In this document: piece by piece, positions 12,598 to 16,759 of the stretch
Numbering within the stretch: position 1 is the stretch's first letter
How the letters are laid out: each line of letters opens with the position of its first letter
DNA from: Acidimicrobiia bacterium
GTDB lineage: Bacteria; Actinomycetota; Acidimicrobiia; Spongiisociales; ZC4RG35
NCBI GenBank assembly: GCA_029865445.1
Contig: JAOUGY010000051.1
Span: 1-16,759, forward strand
Length of the DNA stretch: 16,759 nucleotides
Direction: 5' to 3'
Notes under the pieces: generated by a model
The model's database searches: none
Told to the model about the DNA's origin: nothing
The model's input: only the letters and a program-made list of their open reading frames with translations
Program-made: the position numbers and the translations under genes

Positions 12598-14641
12598 TGT
12601 CGTCCAGGTCCTGGGAGCCGTTGACGGCCTTGGCCGCCAACGCCCCCGAGATCACCGCGCCCTCGAACGAGTTGATGTTCAGACCCGTGTTGAGCCAGTC
12701 ACCGGCGAGGGTGAGGTTCGGGAGGTCGGACGCGTCGGCTCTGGGCCGCAGCCCGATCGAGCGTGGCGGTGAGATCCCGTAGCGATCGGTCGGCGTGACG
12801 TTCGCCCGGATGTGCTGCGAGGCGAGCCGGGCAGGTCCGACGAGGTCGTCCGGGGCCACCAACTGGCCAAACGGATCGGCGCCGAGACCCGGGATGAGCC
12901 CGGCTACCGATCGCAGCATGCTCGCCGTGAGGAGAAGCGCCTGCCCGCGAGCGATGTCCGGATAGGCGATGTTGGGTCCGGCCGGGTCGGGAGCGTTGGT
13001 GGCGAGCGGACCGCAGAAGTAGACGAGGGTTCCGGGCTCCGGCGATGGCCAGTCCTCCTCTGTCAGCAAGTCGGAGAAATCGACCCAACACGAGAGTGGA
13101 TCCAACCACTCCGCGGTCGAGAATCTCTCCGCTTCGGTCCGGTACGGATGGAGAGGCAGACCGAGATCGGTGCCGGCACTCCGCAGCCACAGTTGAACGC
13201 CGCAGGTCGACACCCACTCGGTTTGCGCGACCTGCGCCGACCATTGCTCCCCGGCGAGGCTCGGACAACTGTGCCGGTGAGTGGGTGGGGGGATCGCCAG
13301 GACGACGTGATCGAAGTCGGTGCCGAGTTCGAGTGTCTCGTCCCGGCCGGGCTCTCCGTGGAGCAGCGCGTACCAGTCTTCGAGGTCGACTCCCTCGATG
13401 CCTTCGCGGTCACTCGGTTCGATGCGATCGAGGACGGGCCGGGCAGGCCAGTGCCGGCCTGTGCCGTCATCGACAACGGGGTCGTAGATACCGTCGATGG
13501 GTGACGCGTGGCGGCGGAGAACAACCCGGCGCACGACGCCTTTCTCGGGGACCACGTCCTTGACCCGGGTGAAGAACTCGAATCGAACCGGTCTGCGCAC
13601 GGGTGCGCCGTGAGGCGAGAGTGGCGGGCTTGCGAGTGCGTCGTACAGCGGAAGAATCACACTCTCGCCTGTTCCGCGCCTGAAGTACCAGAAGTTGGGT
13701 CCGGGCGCCGCCAGTTGACGGAGCAGGAACATGACGAAGGCGGCAGCCGACATCGTCGGTGGGCCTGAGGAGTCACCCCCGGAGTACTGGAAACAGATGT
13801 TTGGGATCGCCCGTGCGGTCGGGGACATCAACGTGCTGGAGGCAGCGCCGTGTCGGGCGAGCCAATCCAGGTGTGTCTCGTCGTCGAGTGTGGCGATTCC
13901 GAGCTCGAAGACGCTGTCGGCCTTCACGCCCCGCATCACAGTCGCCAGCAGGTCGATCTGGGCGTGGCGCGCCCCCGCCTGCGGAGACATCCACGCCAGC
14001 CATCTCGCCAGGCGCGCCGCCATCCCCAACCATCGGACCGTGCGGATGGCTACCGCGTAGTCGGGCGCGTCCTGGCCGGGATCACCAGGAGCGGGTGTGG
14101 GGACGGTCGACGCCGTCCCTCTCCGGATGACGTTGCCGGCCAACCGGTCGGCGATCGATCGCCGGACCCGCGCCGACATCGCCTGCCGACGCGTGGGGGG
14201 ACCGTCGGGCAGTCGCGTCATCCCCAGGAACGACTCGACCACGGCTTCGATGAGCTTGGCGCGAATCAGCGACGGCTGGATGTTGTCTTCGGTACCGGCG
14301 TCGGCCGATCCGCTCGCGGCTGCCACCCGGGACGCGAACCTGGCGGGCACCTCGGGGAGGGGAGAGAGGTGCAGGTTGTTGGGTGCGAGTTCATCGTCGA
14401 ACGACAGATCCAGTTCGCTGTAGATGGCGTCGAGCATCCGACGGGCATTGCCGTAGAAGTTGCCGAAGAGGTGGATGCCGTGTTCTTCGATCCGTCCGTT
14501 GGTACCCCGGCTCGACGCACCCTTGCCCCCCAGTCGCCAGCCCTGCTGGTAGACGGTGATCTCGACAGTGGGATCCTGCTGGAGGAGATGCCAGGCCGCG
14601 GCGAGACCGGCCGGTCCCCCACCCAGGATCGCCACCTTCAC
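12560..14641 (-). CDS. FAD-dependent desaturase/amine-oxidase-like oxidoreductase
   Basis: This 693-aa flavoprotein is large for the group; carotenoid desaturases are near 500 aa. The N-terminus MKVAILGGGPAGLAAAWHL is a Rossmann FAD-binding motif, followed by YQQGWRLGGKGASSR and IEEHGIHLFGNFYGNARRML (about 31-70), as in phytoene-desaturase/hydroxysqualene-dehydroxylase-type enzymes. The C-terminal block NLTLAGDWLNTGLNINSFEGAVISG (from about 642) closes the FAD site. The middle 150-550 region is not recognised in detail. It probably oxidises or desaturates a hydrophobic substrate. Start is GTG at 14641, with GAAAGG a few bases upstream as a ribosome binding site and TAGGCT at 14669-14674, so this gene appears to have a short leader unlike its neighbours. 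Confidence 0.88.
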   Translation of the reverse strand: MKVAILGGGPAGLAAAWHLLQQDPTVEITVYQQGWRLGGKGASSRGTNGRIEEHGIHLFGNFYGNARRMLDAIYSELDLSFDDELAPNNLHLSPLPEVPARFASRVAAASGSADAGTEDNIQPSLIRAKLIEAVVESFLGMTRLPDGPPTRRQAMSARVRRSIADRLAGNVIRRGTASTVPTPAPGDPGQDAPDYAVAIRTVRWLGMAARLARWLAWMSPQAGARHAQIDLLATVMRGVKADSVFELGIATLDDETHLDWLARHGAASSTLMSPTARAIPNICFQYSGGDSSGPPTMSAAAFVMFLLRQLAAPGPNFWYFRRGTGESVILPLYDALASPPLSPHGAPVRRPVRFEFFTRVKDVVPEKGVVRRVVLRRHASPIDGIYDPVVDDGTGRHWPARPVLDRIEPSDREGIEGVDLEDWYALLHGEPGRDETLELGTDFDHVVLAIPPPTHRHSCPSLAGEQWSAQVAQTEWVSTCGVQLWLRSAGTDLGLPLHPYRTEAERFSTAEWLDPLSCWVDFSDLLTEEDWPSPEPGTLVYFCGPLATNAPDPAGPNIAYPDIARGQALLLTASMLRSVAGLIPGLGADPFGQLVAPDDLVGPARLASQHIRANVTPTDRYGISPPRSIGLRPRADASDLPNLTLAGDWLNTGLNINSFEGAVISGALAAKAVNGSQDLDDIIGYRFLNPPPA

Positions 14642-14977
14642 CCGACCAACCTTTCGCCACCTGGCGACAGCCTATGGCCCGGTCCGGTCCGCCGTCGGTC
14701 CGTGTAAGTCAGATGTAAGAGGCCTCTGCAATCGTGGCCCATCGGCCCAGCCTCCGCTGGTCCGTCCTGATCGAACACGACGGGAGGGGCCAATGGGAGT
14801 CGACGCCGGCGACGGCGGCGAGCGCAGGAGGGGCGGAGGTCGTCGATAGCTCAAGGGGGCGAAGAGGCCGCGGCGCCACCTCGTGGGGTGCGTGGTGTCG
14901 CGGCCATCTTCGGCTCGCCGGAGGCGCCAGTTTCGCCGACTGGTTACCATCCTCAGGACCGAAAGTCCGGGAGGGTG
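14642..14977. other. 336-base intergenic region between flavin oxidase and regulator
   Basis: No convincing gene is seen. It contains a minus-strand TAGGCT box (14669-14674) for the oxidoreductase, a TGTAAG direct repeat with an 11-base period (14703-14719) joined to the palindrome AGAGGCCTCT (14718-14727), a very small ORF of 18 codons (14793-14849) after a GGGAGGGG tract, and a long hairpin reaching into the start of the regulator. It is the longest non-coding stretch of the window. Confidence 0.7.
14703..14727. promoter_or_regulatory. TGTAAG direct repeat (11-bp period) plus 10-bp palindrome
   Basis: TGTAAG occurs at 14703-14708 and 14714-14719, exactly 11 bases apart, the helical spacing of direct-repeat operators bound by SARP-type regulators. 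The second copy runs into the perfect palindrome AGAGGCCTCT. The neighbouring gene at 14978 encodes a SARP-type DNA-binding domain, so autoregulation or control of the flavin oxidase is possible (inference). Confidence 0.35.
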
Positions 14978-14983
14978 GTGACT
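14942..14983 (+). promoter_or_regulatory. Hairpin covering the ribosome binding site and start of the regulator
   Basis: A 13-pair outer stem (14942-14954 with 14971-14983, three of them G-U) encloses an A/GG internal loop, a 4-pair inner stem GGAC/GTCC and the loop CGAAA. The 3' arm contains the GGGAGG tract and both candidate start codons, GTGGTG (14975-14980). Folded mRNA would hide the start. It may act as a translational switch, or the dyad may be an operator. Confidence 0.5.
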
Positions 14984-15385
14984 TTCAGGGTTCTCGGCAC
15001 CGTCGGTGTTGAAACCGCAGGAGGGGTGGTCGTCGAGGTGAGGGGAAACCCTCGGGCCTTACTGGCTGCCCTTTGCGTCGCGCCCAATCGCCCACGACCT
15101 GCCGACGTTCTCATCGATGCCGTCTGGGGAGAAGCCGGCGTCCCCAAGTCGACACTCCACGTGGAGCTGTCCCGGCTGCGTCGCTGGCTGCGGGACCAAG
15201 GCGTCGACGATCGGGTGATCGAGACGACCGGCGACGGATATCTGCTTCGTGTGGCGACCGATGAGCTCGATGCCACCCTGTTGCTCGACCTGGTTCATCG
15301 GGGTCGAGAGGCGCTGGAAGCCGCAGAAACCGAGCGCGCCCAGACGTTTCTCGACCGGGCAGTGGAGCTGGTGGGGGTTCCCTAA
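14978..15385 (+). CDS. SARP/AfsR-type regulator, N-terminal fragment (frameshifted)
   Basis: This 135-aa fragment starts VTFRVLGTVGVETAGG and contains the OmpR-like winged-helix DNA-binding domain of SARP regulators: RGNPRALLAALCVAPNRPRPADVLIDAVWGE, then LHVELSRLRRWLRDQG and IETTGDGYLLRV. It then enters the bacterial transcriptional activation domain (BTAD) and stops at TAA 15383-15385 after LDRAVELVGVP. The homologous sequence continues in another frame, so the stop is probably the result of one extra base in the G5 run 15373-15377. GTG 14978 is chosen because family members begin right at this strand; GTG 14975 or a GTG at 14888 are alternatives. The start region is in a strong hairpin. Intact proteins of this type activate genes near them. 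Confidence 0.75.
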   Translation: MTFRVLGTVGVETAGGVVVEVRGNPRALLAALCVAPNRPRPADVLIDAVWGEAGVPKSTLHVELSRLRRWLRDQGVDDRVIETTGDGYLLRVATDELDATLLLDLVHRGREALEAAETERAQTFLDRAVELVGVP

Positions 15386-16759
15386 TGCCGATCTCAGATA
15401 TGCGCCACCGTTCGACGCGGCCGTCGGAGAGCTCGAGGAGGCGCAAGCGCAAGCCCAAGAACTCCTGAGCCAGGTTCACCAGGCACGTGGTCGATCCGAC
15501 GTCGGTAGGCTGCGTCGTCTCGTGGAGGAGGCGCCCACCCGCGAGGTGCGATGGCAGCATCTGATGATCGCGCTGTATCGCGATGGTCGACAGACCGACG
15601 CCCTACGCGTGTTCCGGTCGGCTGCGGATCGTCTGGCGGCGGTTGGGCTCGAACCCTCTGAGGGTCTCGTGCGTCTCGAGGACAAGATTCTGTCCCGCGA
15701 CCCGGGTCTGGACCCCCTTTCGCGGATGGTTCTTCCCGCCGAGCTGACATCTTTTGTGGGGCGTGACGACGACGTCCAGCGTCTCGTCGGACTTGTCGGT
15801 CGTCACCGCCTCATCTGCATCACCGGTCCTGGCGGCGTCGGAAAGTCCCGGCTGGCTCTCAGGGTGTCGCATGCAGTGGCGGCTCGGTTTCGGGATGGAG
15901 CGGCGTTCGTATCGCTCGCCCATGTATCGGATCCGACAATGGTCGCCTCGGCCGTGGCCACAGCGCTCGGAACGGCCGAGCGGTCTGGGGTGCGCGCACT
16001 CGAGGCTGCCGTCGGGGCATCCCGTGATCGGTCCTTGCTCGTGGTCCTCGACAACTGTGAGCACGTCACCGGGGCCGCCGCAGAGGTTGCCGTCAGCTTG
16101 GCGGGCGCGTCGCCCGATGTCACCGTCATCGCGACATCCCAGCACGATCTGCGCATCCCGGGAGCGGTGACGAGAAGTCTGGCGCCGTTGCCGATCCCGG
16201 CCGCAGGCAGTCTCGACGCTCTCGCCGGCTGCGACGCGGTGAGGCTCTTCGTCGAACGGGCTGCAGAGCGGACGAGGGCCGATGTATCGGCCGACGTCGA
16301 GGCGGTGGGGGAGATCTGCCGCCGGTTGGATGGCATCCCGCTCGCCATCGAACTTGCGGCCTCGATGTGCGATACCCGCAGCGTTCCCGAGATCCTGGCG
16401 GAGTTGGACGACGACAACGCACCACGCGTGAGAGACACGACCGACGCGGTGCCGCACCACCGGAGCTGGCGCGATTCGATCGCCTGGAGCCTCGGGCTCC
16501 TCGACGGCGACGAGCGCGGTGCCCTCGGACGGCTATCGGTGTTCCGAGGCGGTTTCGACCGCGCTGCCGCCCTCGATGTGTGCCCTGATCGTGAGCTCGA
16601 CCGGCGACGGTTCGACGAGTTGATCGATGGGCTCGCCGGAAAGTCGGTCTTGATCCCGGAGCCCACGCCCGACGGTATGCGATTCGGAATGCTCGAGTCG
16701 ATCCGCCAGGCGTCCCTTGACCTGGTGTCGCCGGCAGAGCGCCGCCGTCTCGTCGAATC
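15384..16759 (+). CDS. SARP/AfsR-type regulator, BTAD and STAND ATPase part (frame-shifted continuation, runs off window)
   Basis: From 15384 this frame reads NADLRYAPFDAAVGELEEA and continues without a stop to the window end (458 codons). It carries the rest of the BTAD (WQHLMIALYRDGRQTDALRVFR, then GLEPSEGLVRLEDKIL). It then has a STAND NTPase: FVGRDDDV, Walker A GPGGVGKS, Walker B LLVVLDNCEHV, VTVIATSQ and the GxP-like LDGIPLAIELAAS. A winged-helix region begins near the edge (SWRDSIAWSLGLL). The N-terminal DNA-binding domain is in the preceding fragment. If translated separately it could start at GTG 15522 or GTG 15546, or upstream at ATG 15270; then it would lack DNA binding. The 3' end lies outside the window. 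Confidence 0.8.

Noticed and set aside
14793..14849. An 18-codon ORF after GGGAGGGG in the intergenic region
   Set aside because: Composition is only Gly/Arg/Asp and it has no supporting homology; it could be a leader peptide but the evidence is a purine tract alone.

Overview
The window is G+C-rich, densely packed actinobacterial DNA, most likely from the class Acidimicrobiia or a close relative. This is inferred from three things. The exported protein at 5252-7135 carries cysteine-bearing SLH-like repeats of the type GCNPPxNDRFCP...VTRxQMAxFL. A deazaflavin (F420)-type nitroreductase is present. Almost every transcription unit starts 6-8 bases after a TAnnnT box, which is a leaderless pattern. 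No tRNA, rRNA, CRISPR array or insertion sequence was seen.

Left part (1-3490): a truncated lipoprotein (cupredoxin plus right-handed beta-helix) lies on the minus strand. Upstream of it is a two-gene minus-strand unit made of an ECF sigma factor and a methyltransferase fused to an Ada-type zinc domain, in the reverse of the usual domain order. A 12-bp perfect inverted repeat separates this unit from a second minus-strand pair, SoxR and an F420-type nitroreductase. The SoxR gene is divergent from a split transketolase pair (3490-5066). A near-perfect SoxR operator sits in a 19-bp-spacer promoter reading into the transketolase genes, so this looks like a compact redox-responsive locus.

Middle (5067-11419): a 185-base gap with a candidate terminator hairpin, an SLH-like/beta-helix secreted protein, and a cytochrome P450. 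The P450 ends one base from a convergent minus-strand gene for a DinB-like protein. That gene overlaps a crotonase-family gene whose two usual catalytic glutamates are replaced. An MFS_3-type exporter with a C-terminal ABM-like domain follows on the same strand.

Right part (11420-16759): two plus-strand genes (PNPOx-like and dienelactone hydrolase-like) run into a convergent FAD-dependent desaturase-like oxidoreductase, with a 38-bp overlap of coding ends. After a 336-base intergenic stretch comes a large SARP/AfsR-type regulator (DNA-binding, BTAD, STAND ATPase). Its reading frame is broken by what looks like one extra G in a G5 run, its start region is folded into a long hairpin, and it runs off the window end.

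P450, crotonase, exporter, hydrolase, flavin oxidase and regulator together suggest lipid or secondary-metabolite catabolism, but no complete pathway can be read from the window.
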